DNA of 64,000 bases from Asterias amurensis (GCF_032118995.1 NC_092665.1:16202012-16266011), one strand, 5' to 3'; positions 1 through 11,821 are shown, counted from the stretch's first letter. Notes: generated by a model from the letters alone, not told the origin. Made by a program: numbers and translations.

Positions 1-101
1 TAACTGCTCATTATTATTTGGTTCCTACCAAACAGCTATCATTCCATCAAAGGCGATAAAGACTAAGAAACATTAACTACTCGTTATTACTGGGTTCTTA
101 C

Positions 102-2026
102 CATGCATGCGTCCTTGCCTCTGGTCCCCGCACAGAACATGTTATCAGTAATAGAAACACCAGTGTACCAGGAATCACAAAGTCGTCGTTCAACTACCAT
201 CACATCCACCTGCATCAACTCCCAAACCAAACTACCATAACCTGGAGCAAATAATACAAAACAAGTGTCGATGTCTAGCGGTTAAGAGCACCTGATTAGC
301 AGAGTTCGGGTTCGAGTCCCAGTCGTGACACTTGTGTCCTTAAGCAATATACTTAACCATGATTAATCATGATGCTTCGTCCTTCGGATGGGACGTAGAT
401 ACGTTGGTCCAGTGTGTTGTGAACCAAGTTCTTAATAATAAGATATATAGTTGGATTCAGTTTCTATCGGAGGGGACAGTCCTCGAGCACAATCCCAAGT
501 AAGTCGTATTTTCAAAGAGACTTTTGGAGGCGGGCTCGCTGGAGCAGTGTGTTAAAATGATTGCCTGGCTGCCAAACGCCAACATATATTAATGAGTTTT
601 TGTACCGCTTGTAGATCAAGTATTTGGTCATGACATGAATCCTTACTAACTGCGAATGGAATGAAGACGTTTACATGTAGAAATTTCAGCTTCACGATTC
701 GTCAGTCAAGTTGTTGAGGATAAAAAGTAAAAATCCCAGAGTAATGTTTTTTTAGGAGAGTCGCGTAAAATAAATTACGTTGCACATGCTAAATTAGTTT
801 TCGTTTCCTGGGACAAAATTCATTTTTGGTTTTCAAAAACTACAGCACTTCAGCAAGTTGTGTTTTAAGGGGAGCTTTCTATCATCATTATCTTAAAACC
901 GTATAAGTTTATTGTAAGTGTTGACATTGTGTTTTGTATTGTACAACAAGTACCCAAAACTCTTTACCTGAAGTACTGCCCCATCCACTGACCAGTAGTG
1001 TAGTTCCATCCGCGGGGTCACTGCCCTTCTTAGCGAGTGCAATGGGCTCGACGAGACTGTTAAGTACCGCCTCCTCCTCAAGCTCAATGAGAGAGATATC
1101 ATCGTCATACGTGGCGACGTCGAACTTAGGGTGGGGTCGATACGTTCCCATAATTACCTGTGTACCAGCCTGGTTCTTTAGGTTGGTAAACCCGAGTCCA
1201 ACGTACACGGTTGTAGACCTGTTTAAGAAAAGGAGCACGTCTTGTAAGCATGTTTTCTTGTTATGTTTAGTGCTTGGATAAAAAAGAGGCATGCTTTGTC
1301 TGCCATTTTGACTCCATCAGTGTCTAGGGATAATTAGCATATTACAAATTTGAACACATCTTACGAACACATAATATGTTTAGGCATGTCTACCTTTAAT
1401 AATTGGCATATTATAAATTATTTGAGTATAATTTCTTGATAGCCATTACAGAGAAGTCCCGAGGATGCTATGGACGCTCTTGAGCTCTTGATGTACCCCT
1501 TTGGGGGTTTTTCTTCCTCGTCTAAAAACTGAAATGTCTTTGTCTTCTCTACTAAAAATTTGTTAGATGTTTCCGTGAGGATGCATTGCCGACTTTATAA
1601 TTCAGAATCAGTTAAATGTCATCATTGTTTTCTCTACAAAAAGTTGATGTGATGTTTCCATGAGGATGCTTTGCCGACTTAAATTCAGATCTTAGACTTA
1701 CCCTTGGCTGCAATGGGCAGATGTTAAAACCCATTTCTTGTGGACTAAGACGCCACCGCAGAATTGGTCCGAGCCATGGTCGGTTGACATGAGAGCGACC
1801 TGATACGGCCGGCTACCTACAGGGGACTCCGTTCCCCCCATGATCCGCTTGGATGGTGGTCGGAAGGCTACCGAGGGAAAAGATCGAACATTAATATGTT
1901 TACTTCTGTTTTAATAAAGATGCATTTAAGATCATATTTTGACGTGAACGTTTCCTAGAACAGACAATACCGTGAATTCTTACCAAATGCCAGTGACAGG
2001 CAGGCGAGGAAGGCAGCAACCCTCAT
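102..2026 (-). CDS. Trypsin-like serine protease, 3' end outside window
   Basis: Secreted S1-family endopeptidase, minus strand. Exons read from splice sites: 2026-1984 (start and signal peptide MRVAAFLACLSLAF), 1867-1702, 1218-968 and 241-102; all joins keep frame (600 nt, 200 codons). The zymogen site is KR|IMGG near residue 22, a normal trypsin-type cleavage site. Catalytic His lies in LTSAHC (about residue 66) and Asp in YDDDISLIEL (about 110). The GKDAC motif before the missing last exon supplies the Asp expected at the base of the S1 pocket, so cleavage after Lys/Arg is predicted. The exon with GDSGG should lie left of base 1; the donor at 101-97 is good. Exon phases match the protease gene at 6.3-9.1 kb, so the two are tandem paralogs. 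Substrate unknown: digestive or immune-cascade roles both fit. Confidence 0.88.
262..430 (+). repeat. tRNA-derived SINE
   Basis: The head resembles a tRNA gene with an A-box-like TCTAGCGGTTA and a B-box GGTTCGAGTCCC, followed by a non-tRNA body containing CCTTCGGATGGGACGT. The same body motif recurs near 11.48 kb. It sits in intron 3 of the left protease gene, about 20 bases from the acceptor of exon 4. A free functional tRNA is unlikely because the acceptor stem is not convincing. Confidence 0.6.
829..966. repeat. Half copy of a palindromic DNA element
   Basis: Matches the right arm of the element at 4135-4562 (CTACAGCAC, AGCTTTCTA, TGTTGACATT, ACTCTTTA in the same order). It ends directly at the splice donor of exon 3 of the left protease gene, so the first intron bases of that gene are transposon-like sequence. 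Confidence 0.6.
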
Positions 2027-2257
2027 GGTGATTGAGATGATGTCTGGTTGGAAATCAGCGAGAAAATGAAAACATCTGCCCGATGTCCTGACCTATTATT
2101 GCCGCAATAATTTCTGCTATCAATAATAACAATTTCTTCATTTGACTGATTAGTTTGTAGATTGGTGATGTACATTCACCAGCTGTGGAGAATGTAGAAG
2201 GAAAGATAACGAGAACATGTCACGTTGCAATAAAACACGAACAATTACATGTGTTGT

Positions 2258-2648
2258 TTAAAGACAGTGGACACCATTGGTAATTCTCAAAGGCCAGTCT
2301 TCTCACTTGGTGCATATCAACATATGCATAAAATAACAAACCTGTGAAAATTTGAGCTCGATTGGTCGTCGGAGTTGCGAGATAACTATGAAAGAAAAAA
2401 ACACCCCTTGTCACACGAAGTTGTGTGCTTTCTGATGCTTGATTTCGAGACCTCAAATTCTAAACTTGAGGTCTCGAAATCAAATTTGTGGAAAATTACT
2501 TCTTTCTCAAAAACTACGCCACTTCAGAGGGAGCTGTTTCTCACAATGTTTTATACCATCCAGCTCTCCCCATTTTACTCGTAATCAAGAAAGGTTTTAA
2601 CGATGATAAATATTTTGAGTAATTACCAATAGTGTCCACTGCCTTTAA
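2258..2648. repeat. MITE family 1, full copy
   Basis: Non-coding element with terminal inverted repeats TTAAAGACAGTGGACAC and GTGTCCACTGCCTTTAA, and an internal palindrome (GAGACCTCAAATTC / AACTTGAGGTCTC). Nearly the same structure recurs near 16.1, 23.0, 33.3, 38.3, 52.4 and 54.6 kb. TA at both ends suggests a TA target duplication, as for mariner-like elements; the family assignment is an inference. Confidence 0.85.
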
Positions 2649-3760
2649 GACAATAGTAAACTAAATAGGACCAGAAGCTTTGTTGTTTGTTGTTTGTTAA
2701 GATGATCTTCTCGTCTAAAGGAACTAGCCCCCCCCCCCCCCCCCCGCGAGGGGATAAATGACTAGCTAGCAACAGCCACTCTCTCCCATACAAACATTAG
2801 TTTAACGTCTTCTGCACACATCAATATATTGTGATTCGGTAAGGTATTCATGTTATATAGTGCAATTTAACCATACCGGTTGCCATACTGTTAATTCCTT
2901 TGTGATGTTTTTCCTTAATAAACCAATAAATATAATAATAGACGACACTACTTTTCATATTAGTCGTTGTGAAATCTGCAGTTAGCGTGGGGGTTCGAAC
3001 CCACAACCTTGTAAATGCAGTTCATGCAGTCATCAAACCCTGGACTACGGATATCTTAAAAAAAATTGTGCACCCTTGTGCCCCCCAAATTTCATCCTAT
3101 ATAAGTTTTGGCCCTGAAAGCACAACACTATGAAGTTTGTATCGAAACGTCAGGTATAAATAAATACATTTTGTTTATGAATCCTGTACGTCGGTAAGCA
3201 TTTTAAATAAGCAAAATATTCTCATAAACAAAATGAATTTAATAATTTTACCGAATTTTTTTTACAGACGCTTTTGTTTTTACTTCAGTCACAGACACAC
3301 ATGTTTCCATAAAGCCAGATAACCCAATTAGATATATAATTCATCGAGACTGGTTTCTGCCAGATATTATCTATAGAGGTTAACCAGGCAGCGATAACAC
3401 AAAAAAAAAATGATATACAAAAAAAAAAGCAAACTATAGAAAGTTCATTGATACATGGAAAGTAAAAGATGGATACAAAGTTTTCTTCTTCATTCAATGT
3501 TTGGTTAGGCTTAAAGTTCATTAAAATGTTTGTTATCACACAATTTTTTTATTTTTATTATTGGGAAATCGCGCGTAATACTCTTTGAGTAGGTTTCATC
3601 ATGGAAAAAAAGTCAACGGAAAAGGAGAAAATTTCATTTGAAAATTAATTTTCATGCGTTAGGTTGTTCTGAGAAAAACTGTTTCTTATTTTAAACAACC
3701 ATTTTTTTTTTGGGGGGGGGGGAACCTGGTTCCTTATTACTTTGAGTTTATGAGAAAACA
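2649..3760. other. Intergenic, no gene seen
   Basis: AT-rich spacer with a poly-C run (about 2730-2745), a poly-T/poly-G junction (about 3703-3721) and a minus-strand B-box-like GGTTCGAACCCCC near 2990-3005 that may be a SINE remnant. No convincing coding region. Confidence 0.6.
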
Positions 3761-4136
3761 TTAAAGGGAAGGTACACGTTTGGTAATTGTCAAAGACCAG
3801 TCTTCTCACTTAGTGTATCCTAACATAAGCTTAAAATAACAAGCCTGTGAAAATTTGAACTCAATTGGTCATCAAAGTTGCGAGAAAATGATGAGAGGAA
3901 AAACACGCTTGTTGGACGAATTTGTGTGCTTTCAGGTAGGAATAAAAGACTTCTGGCTAAGGGTCTTTTATTATTTTAGTGAGAAATTACCTCTTTCTCA
4001 AAGTCTATCCTACTTCAGAGGGAGCTGCTTCTAACAATGTTTTATACTATCAACAGCTCTCCAATGCTCGTTACCAATTCAGTTTTTAAGTTAATATTTG
4101 TTTTGAGTAATTACCAAACGTGTACATTCCCTTTAA
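3761..4136. repeat. MITE family 1, variant subfamily
   Basis: Same interior as family 1 but with ends TTAAAGGGAAGGTACACG / CGTGTACATTCCCTTTAA and an inner hairpin AAAGACTTCTGGCTA...TCTTTTATT. The same variant recurs at 44.23 and 55.22 kb. It abuts the next palindromic element. Confidence 0.8.
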
Positions 4137-4562
4137 AGGATTCGGATACTTTTCAAAATGTCCACAGATTTACATTAAACTTACAGGGTTTGAAGATAAT
4201 GATAGTGGAAAGCTTCCCTTCAAATATTACTAACTAAGGTTGTGTAGTTTTTGAGAAATGAGTAAAACAAGTCACAAAATAGTTTTGGTCTCATGAGACC
4301 AAAACTATTTTAGCATGTAAAATCCCCTTAACCAGTTATGATATTATACCAAAACCATAGCATAACTGGTTAATACGTTTTTACATGCTAAAACTGAGAC
4401 GAAAATTATCACTTTTACTCATTTCTCAAAAACTACAGCACCTCAGTAAGTAAAATTTCAAGGGAAGCTTTCTACTATCATAATCTTCAAATTGTGTAAG
4501 TTCAATGTAAATCTGTTGACATTTTGTTTTTTGTTTGGAAAAAACACATATACTCTTTAAGG
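4135..4562. repeat. Palindromic non-coding DNA element
   Basis: Two long inverted arms (ACAGATTTACATTAAACTTA against the complementary right arm near 4500-4530) flank nested inverted repeats, including TTTTGGTCTCATGAGACCAAAA. No coding sequence, so a non-autonomous foldback or MITE. A half copy lies at 829-966. Confidence 0.7.
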
Positions 4563-5584
4563 CCTTAAAAAATTGCTGTAAAACATGTACATTCTCCGTT
4601 AAACACTATCGCCGATTTTTGTATGATGAATAATATTATTTACAACACGATCAGCGGCAGTATCTATGGAGGTGGTGGTGAGGGGGAGTTTGCCATAGTT
4701 GAAACTTAAACTTAGGAGAGCAAACATCAATCTAAGATTTTGGATTGTGCATTTGCGAACTTAGATCACAGTTATTTTTACGCTCACTGGTGATCGTGAA
4801 CATCACGGTTAAATTTTGTGTGTGTATATTATTGTTATATTATACACAATCCATTCCCGCCAGCTACCCGGTCAAACATGACAAACAGCTCAACAAAATA
4901 CCATGCAGAACAACAGCAGGATATGGGAGCGACAATAATAGGATGTTCAAGACAAAATCCTATAAACGTGCTTTAGACTACACTGTGAACTCCTTTTCCT
5001 TATTATACATGGGGACTATGACCGGCTCTACAAAAATGGGTACTAAGGGACATAACAAATAAACTGAGTTACATACACAGCTGTATTGGTGTTATTATAA
5101 GCTTCATTTCGGTGTAGGTTTGAACCCTGTGGCATTTTGCGTTCTGGAAATATACTGATATTTTGCATATTTTGGTGGCGGAGTATACACTCTTACCACT
5201 ATGAACAAACAGACACCCCAAGACCCCAGCAAACTAACAAACACCCCAACTAACAAACACCCCAACAAACAAACAAAAACACTTCGACAACAACAAACTG
5301 GACAACGTCTGAAGTTTACATGATTCTACTCTCTTTTATTTCTGCCATCATAATTGCAAATTCGCACGAAGAATCATTAAGTTTGATATTATGATCAAAG
5401 ATAAGGTAATCTTTAATTTTTCTGCATCATTATAAAACCCAGAAAATAATGTGGCTTTCAACAAAGTGCTTATGGCAAGGAACATCACACTGTCTTGTGT
5501 ACATTGTCTCGAAGATGTTACACGATTGAAAAGGCGAACTTGAGATGTCAGTTCTTGAGGATATCTATATGAACTGATAGTTCT
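4563..5584. other. Intergenic, no gene seen
   Basis: AT-rich spacer with a CCCCAACAAACAAACA-like low-complexity stretch at about 5210-5290. Open frames here have no recognisable domain and no supporting splice structure. Confidence 0.55.
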
Positions 5585-5826
5585 GGGCCAAATTTCATGG
5601 CTCTGCTTACCGTAAGCAAATAATCGGCGCTTACGGAAGCAGGGAATTATGTGCTTACGGCAAGCGTATTTCACGGGTTAGCGGCGAATTTTGGCTTCTG
5701 CGTCTGCGTACTCCACGTTACTAGGCATTCTACGCTTTCAAGGCTAGCGCAGAAATTCGGCGCTTGCACGTAAGCGGGGAATCGTGATCGTAAGCGCAGA
5801 ATTCGGCGGTAAGCAGAGCCATGGAG
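5585..5826. repeat. Palindromic MITE
   Basis: Inverted ends GGGCCAAATTTCATGGCTCTG and CAGAGCCATGG, with repeated GTAAGC/GCTTAC units between them. The terminus resembles the GGCCCAATTTCATAGAGCTG element seen at 16.4 and 44.9 kb, so it may be a diverged member of that family. The right terminus is shortened. Confidence 0.65.
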
Positions 5827-6292
5827 GCAAGTGTACTCATTTTAGGGTGTCATACAGTTATGAAAGTCAGTATGTAAAATAATGTGTCAGTAATAATGCA
5901 GTATATAGCTGTCTGCTGCCACCAAGTGTCCCAAAAAGTATCATGATTGTTTCAGCATTTTCAATATCACGTGGAGGTAACACTAAACAATCTGGAGTCA
6001 TTTTAGGGAGACTGTTGGTGAAGGCAAAGACCTACTCTCTTAAGACAAGCTCATTGTTTAGGAAATGTCTGCTGCCCTCTTGCGATGGCTTATAACAGCC
6101 GCCCGGTGCATTATACAACAATTTAATTGCTTTTTAAATACCTTATAAATATCGATTGTCATTGTACATCGTGAGAGTAGCCATTGTAACAAACTGTTAA
6201 TTCGTTTAGTGTTAATTGAAGATATTGACCAAACTGTCAGTGAAGTAGTCGATCAAGCTGTCGGTTGAGCCGTCGATCAAAGAAGTGATAGT
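5827..6292. other. Spacer 3' of a protease gene
   Basis: Lies downstream of the minus-strand protease stop codon. It should hold that gene's 3' UTR, but no clear AATAAA was assigned. Direct repeats of GTCGATCAA occur near 6249-6280. Confidence 0.45.
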
Positions 6293-9064
6293 CTAACATG
6301 TTACGGCGTTATTGGTCGTGGATGCGAACCACGTGCAGTAGTTGGAAGGTCGAGCGTAGACACCTGGGTATTTAGGGTCGGCGCAACCCCAGCCCCAGCT
6401 AACAACCCCTTCAAGAACGACGCCATCTTGGTGAGCTTTCTCGTCGAAGTGACTGACCATCGGTCCACCACTGTCACCCTGTGTCAAATAATGGTACGGG
6501 TCAGGAGATTAGGAGATAAAATCAGGCATAAGGTTGGGTGCGTTCGATAAGCTTCCCTGGGTCGACCCCGCAGTGCTCACTCGGTCGAGCCCCTGACAAG
6601 AGCTAATCGAACAATCACACTCGCCCCCAAGTGACCCACTCCACAAGCATGGCACTGGGGGCTGACCCGGGTGAGCCCCGTTAAAGCTATTCGAATGTAC
6701 CACCGGGGCAGACCGGGGTCGACCCAGGCAAGCTAAACAAACGCACCCTTAGTGTTGGGTGTCTTGCCTCGTCTTCCACCTCTGGGACCCCGGTTTGAAT
6801 CCCACCGGGGCACGGGGATTGGAATATTCTCTAGGGTTTCCTCACACATCTAAAACTAAAATTTCTTCACCATCTTCTCTAATTTCTCGTTTAGCTCTAA
6901 TAAGAGCGTTCAGAATATTTATCTAGATCCGAATTCGTAAAACATGTTGGCTGAGAGGGAGGATACATCATGCCTTTGATATTGATTACATAACTCGGGA
7001 ATATACTGAGAGTTTACAGTTCTAACACACATCGGTGTATACAGGTAAAACCGAAATTAATATTCTTTGCCCCCGATACAAATTTAACATCTATTGATTC
7101 ATAACTTGCCTGACAAGCGTCTTTTCCGTCGGAAGCTGCACAGATCATGTTATCTGTAATTGTAGCACCATCATACTGATAATCGCACTTAGCCCTGTCA
7201 ATACCATCCACAACAACTTGTCGAAGTTCCCATCGGGGGTAACCACCAGCTGTTGGGTGAACAAGTGAATATCACGTCAAGTTAACTGTTTACGTTATAA
7301 ACTGTGTCATGAACGAATTTTGACATTTATTTTGACTTTTCTTTTATGTACAACCGTTCCCGTTTTAGATGGGGAAACAATAATGCAAGTTGAGTATACC
7401 TTAACTGTAATTAGCATCAATAATATTATAGTATTGGAAATCTTTAAAAAATATTGGCAATGTCTAACTTATAAAGTTGTTCAAGTCACGCCTCTTAAAC
7501 ATGTCACAGATGACGTCATTGGTATAAAAATAACATACTTACACTGAATGGAGCCCCATCCGCTGACAAGGAGTTTGGTGCCTGGTGCTACGTCACTTCC
7601 AGCCTTTGCAATAGGAATAGTCTGTATTACGGTGGTTAGGGTGACTTCTTTATGAAGCTCAATCAAAGCGATGTCGTTGTCAAAACTTGTTTTGTCAAAC
7701 TTCGGGTGTCTGTGCCATATACCTTCAATAGCTACACCTTCAAAGCCGGTGTCTGCCAAGTTGTGCCATCCCATGCCAGCGAACACAGACCATTCGCTAA
7801 GAAATGAACATACATCATATCACATATATTATTAATGCAAGTATCCATGATTGTTAAAAGAAACATTACATAATTGGTTTTGCTAACAAAAACAGTTGCT
7901 TGCAGTGAAAGCATTTTATGCACCACGAGATTTGATTGGGATTATATTTGGTTTAAAGCTATTAATAGGCCCTATACAGTAGAAACTGCCTTTGCTCTCG
8001 TGCTTAGAAATACACTATTAAAACATAAAAGGACATTCCAACCCGTCTACATGCTGCATATTAATTTGTCACTTAACCACCCCAACCCACCCCCCCTCCA
8101 CCCCCCAAAAAAACAAAACAACAACAACAACAACACACACGCACACACAAAACAGTCAAAAAAAGTAAAAAATAAAACACTCAACATACTTGACACAGTG
8201 GGCTGCGGTGAGTACCCATTTAGGATGGACCAAGGTTCCCGCACAGAACTGGGAGTCCCCTTTTTCGGTGTATGACAGAGCCACTTGATAGGGGCGGCTC
8301 CCCCGGGGTGCTTCAACGCCCCCAACGATGAGTTTCCGTGGTGAATAACCACGGGGCAATGCTGGGACGAGAGAAAAGAAAATAATAGGAAAAACAAAAT
8401 GGTCGATAGTGCACTATAAATTGATAGTAAAGGGAAAGTATACTATTTTATAATCAACATAGCAGATCGATAAATATGTTCCACACCCTTGGGAGAGCAT
8501 GTTACCCCATCATCACTTAGGGATTTTCATTGGCTACCGATTAGAGAATAAAATCCATTTCAAAAGTGTTGATGCTTATACACAAAACTACTCCTCGATA
8601 CATTTCGATTTTACTGTCACATTACACTCCTCCAGATTTCTTCGGTCCACACTCTTGACATCACTCGCTTGAATGTTCCCCGAGGAAACAAAGTTCTAGT
8701 TCAAAAAGCTTTCAGTGTACACTGTAGCTGGTCCAATGATTTGCAACAACCTCCATACTGCCATTAAGGAATCTGTTACTCAATCTGCATTTCGTAAAGT
8801 TCTAAAGACTCCCCATTTTTCATGTTAGTTGCGCTAAGTGCGCTAGCTTCTTGATGGAATAGCCCCTTATGAATTATTATGATCTTCCAACTGAAGGGGT
8901 GGTTTTAGTAATTGAGCAGTTTTAAGCCTGTTGCATCCGTTGTCGAATTGAGTTAGCACAAACCATATTTATTTTAATAACTATGGTTTGTGGCAACTCA
9001 ATTCTTAAAAGAATACCTTACCCAAAGCCACCGTGAGGCAGGAGAGGAATATGATGATCTTCAT
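6293..9064 (-). CDS. Trypsin-like serine protease, complete
   Basis: Five exons on the minus strand: 9064-9022, 8361-8190, 7796-7543, 7249-7110 and 6478-6293; they join in frame to 795 nt (264 residues plus TAG). Signal peptide [14 protein letters not shown] is followed by a short propeptide and the mature start IVGG at about residue 26. The triad is visible: His69 in LTAAHC, Asp113 in [10 protein letters not shown] and Ser206 in GDSGGP. Asp200 (KDACQ) gives trypsin-type specificity for Lys/Arg. The length is normal for a single-domain secreted trypsin. Oddities: the residue before IVGG is Leu (PRKL|IVGG), not Lys/Arg, and the donor after exon 4 is GC rather than GT (CAG|GCAAGT at 7109). Introns hold a MITE, a SINE-like piece and an antisense LINE fragment. 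Paralog of the gene at 0.1-2.0 kb. Confidence 0.93.
6536..6749. repeat. Palindromic MITE in protease intron
   Basis: Terminal inverted repeats GGGTGCGTTCGATAAGCTT and AAGCTAAACAAACGCACCC; the subterminal GGGTCGACCCCG / CGGGGTCGACCC is also inverted. GC-rich relative to its surroundings. Non-coding. Lies in the intron before the GDSGG exon. Confidence 0.75.
6750..6840 (+). repeat. Possible SINE fragment
   Basis: A B-box-like GGTTTGAATCCCACC is preceded by a pyrimidine-rich head and followed by TGGAATATTCTC, a pattern typical of a decayed tRNA-derived SINE. No A box was assigned with confidence. Confidence 0.3.
8520..8830 (+). pseudogene. Decayed LINE reverse-transcriptase C-terminus
   Basis: With at least two frameshifts the plus strand reads HWLPIRE, then [20 protein letters not shown], then [16 protein letters not shown], and ends [12 protein letters not shown] before a stop. 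This order (HWLP, K..P.YIS.LL, VPR, AFS, FRK.LKT) is the signature of the C-terminal end of L2/CR1-type non-LTR retrotransposon polymerases. It lies antisense in intron 1 of the protease gene. Too short and broken to be active. Confidence 0.7.
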
Positions 9065-9874
9065 GACAGAGGAGTCTCGGCTGGCCTGGAGTTTAAAACT
9101 TCTTCAAGTTATAAGAGAGAGCTTTGCGTGAAGTGTTTGGTGAGTGTTCCTGGTTTATATTGACTAAAAAGTAGATCAACAATGATAGCACGTGCGAGTT
9201 TAAACAGCTGAACATTTTTTTTGAGGAAGAGTGCGTTTGTTCCTGTTGATAATGGTTATTATTTAACTACAGTTTTAACTACATTTTTAAAATAAGTTAT
9301 TTATTTATTTCTTAAACTCGTGACGGCAGAGCTGACGTTGGTGTTTAGTAATGAAGCGACGTAATGGGTGTCCACGGTTTATTAGTTGTAATTACTGCAT
9401 TGTTCCAGACCTAAAATAGTCACCTGGAAGTGGTATTTTTTATAAATAAAGCTTTTGTCACTCAAATATGTGTTTTTACGAGAGGAATGTGAATAAAAAG
9501 TTAACTAAGGTTTAAAAATATTAGCTTTGATTGTATTTACAAATTTACGAGTAGGCCCCGACCCGAGAGGGCGCTGTTCGTGACGTAATTCAAGGCGCGA
9601 TATTTGAAGAGAAAATTTGTAGTCAGGCCCCCGTACATTACGTCTGGGAACATGGCACATCAAAACAAATTTAGACACGATTTTACGCAGTGGGTCTGCC
9701 TACGTATTATTATAGAAGTACGGCCACGAGCAGACTGCACGCACGCACTATGGCTGCTGTATAATGTGCGGACGATCACATAGGACCTGCACGCACGGTG
9801 AATCGCATGCGGTACCAAAACAAATCGTGCCACTTGGCAAAAGCTCAAAACATACCCTCAAAGTTCAAACTTAC
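9065..9874. other. Intergenic spacer, no gene seen
   Basis: Promoter side of the protease gene and downstream side of the THAP remnant. A GC-richer stretch at about 9550-9850 gives only unsupported short frames. No TATA box was assigned with confidence. Confidence 0.45.
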
Positions 9875-10223
9875 CCGATTTTTTTTCACGTTTAGCAAAT
9901 GCTCCTCTGGGTTCGTCACGTCTTTCAGATACCTTCTTCGATTTCCCACTAGCTGGAAAAATTGTTGGGACGGCGTCGTGTTTAAGAATGGCTCTTCTCG
10001 TCATGTCAAATGAGTGGTGTATCCCGGATTCGAAGCACGACGGCTCGAGGTGTTCGCTGCATAGCGCTGAAAAAGACGTCGGACCGGACCACTTTGCTCT
10101 AGTTAATCTGACTTTCGCAGCCCACAACCGCCTTTACTTGGGATCTGCAGGAAATAAATGAAGACTGACCCCATCTTTAGTTGTTTTGCTGCATCCAGCA
10201 GCAATACACGTACTTTTGCACGT
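9875..10223 (-). pseudogene. THAP zinc-finger domain exon, disrupted
   Basis: Read on the minus strand from about 10223: CIAAGCSKTTKDGVSLHLFP, ADPK, stop (TAA at 10136-10134), then RRLWAAKV..W, LCSEHLEPSCFE and LKHDAVPTIFP. This is a THAP domain in the right order: C-x4-C opening, FP, Trp, the C-x2-H pair in CSEH, and the closing AVPTIF motif. THAP domains are DNA-binding zinc fingers of transcription regulators and P-element-like transposases. A strong donor (G|GTAAGT) at 9874-9869 ends the exon. The in-frame stop and the absence of an ATG before the first Cys suggest a dead copy; an assembly error or unusual splicing is less likely. Downstream exons were not found. Confidence 0.72.
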
Positions 10224-10639
10224 GTGTTTATCTACGCATCGATGCAAAGTCTTCCTTTTCCTACGTCACAAAAGGGGTAGGCGGAGTCAGCCCCCAAGCA
10301 CTTAATTAATTTTTTTAACATATAAATCGTGACAAACAATTACTAAAAAAAATGTTTTATTGTTAATAAACATACTCTTATGTTTAAAAGAAAAAAAATC
10401 CTATTTCCATGTGTCTTTCATTTGTCCCCCTTTTCATGCAAGGCGCCTGATACACGAGGCCTGAAGGCCACTTCAAGGTGTGGGCTACAATCTATTTTTT
10501 TTCACGGGCCGTTGCCACCTACTCCTGGGGCTGAAACAGGGTTACCCCCTTTACAGTCCATATGGATGTAGGCTTGGGTATCATCCATCAGAAGCCTAGC
10601 TAGCAGAGCGGAGCACTACCTTTCCAACTTTACGAAGCA

Positions 10640-10755
10640 ATCATGGTTAAGAGTCTTGTCACAACCAGGACTCGAACCCACACTCTGCTGATCAGAAACA
10701 CCAGAGCTTGAATCCAGTGCTCTTAAATTAACCGCTCGGCCATGACACGCGTTGG
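10640..10755 (-). repeat. tRNA-derived SINE head, minus strand
   Basis: On the minus strand GTCATGGCCGAGCGGTTA (A box of Ser/Leu tRNA type) is followed about 60 bases later by GGTTCGAGTCCTGG (B box). The order and spacing fit a class II tRNA or a SINE head derived from one. The extended, irregular 3' part suggests a SINE rather than a functional tRNA gene. Confidence 0.55.
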
Positions 10756-11454
10756 TTTTATCCTTCCAAATACTAAATTGGTGATACACAGCATCGGTAT
10801 ATGATTTAAACTTTGCATGATGGATTCGCAATTATGGTTTGTGGTAGAACCATGTAAATCAAAGTAAAAACAACTGTTCAAAACAGTTTTGGTGGCCGTA
10901 AAAAGAACAGCTTTTTATAACAACTCGACATTTCGATCAGTATGCTCTTATAGTCAGCAGAATTTTCAGCCATTTTCTACTATTAAATTTAATAACAATA
11001 ATATTGGGAAATCATTATTTTCATTGTAGAGTTTTTTTTTTTTTCATTTCTCAACAACCCTTTTTCTCAAACTCAACGAGAGACACAAACGATACAGACA
11101 AAACTTTTTTTTAACCCTCGTGTAAAAAGCTTGTGAACTTTCAGCTGCTGTTTTGTAAAACGAAGCTTTTGATAAGATTACGATGTGAAATACAATATAA
11201 AACAAAAATGGATGAGAAAAAACACGATATAGATAATTTAAAAATAAATTTTCGAGTGCTGCTATCTACTTGGAAATGACTCAATGTATACTTGCGTGTC
11301 GATTTGTTTTATTATCATTATATAATTATTTTAGGGTTCAAAATAGTTTGTCGACACTATTTCTTATGTATTGCGAACTTCTCTATACAGCCCATTAACA
11401 ACTCGATGTATCTTTCAACAAGTTTTTATTGTTGTTATCATTTTGACTGATCTC

Positions 11455-11520
11455 ATAACCATCCTGCCCCGTTCTTCGGATGGGACGTAAAGCCGTTGGT
11501 CCCGTGTGTTTTGAAACACC
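11455..11520 (+). repeat. SINE body fragment
   Basis: TTCTTCGGATGGGACGTAAAG with GTTGGTCCCGTGTG matches the body of the SINE at 262-430 without its tRNA head. Confidence 0.5.
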
Positions 11521-11821
11521 TCAGTGTAAAGGGAATGGGTTAACCCCGGTGTTCCTGGTTTGAGTGACAGCATAACTGCGCCACAGCACCTTGTAAACCA
11601 TTACACGGTGCTATGTAAAAGGTGTAGGTCTCATAACTCTAACGGTGTAGTTGCATGGTGAAGATGTTATGGTGATTATTAAGTGTGGGAGTCTGAGGTC
11701 TGATTGCCAATGATTTCCAAGTTTATGTTTAACTAACATTTGGCTCAGATGGGGTGATAATGATAGGCAGACTAAAGGTCCATCTCTCCGGCACAACGAT
11801 GTGACGTCACCTCTACCGGTC

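Noticed and set aside
264-332. Functional tRNA gene
   Set aside because: A and B boxes are present but the acceptor stem does not pair well and a SINE body follows directly.
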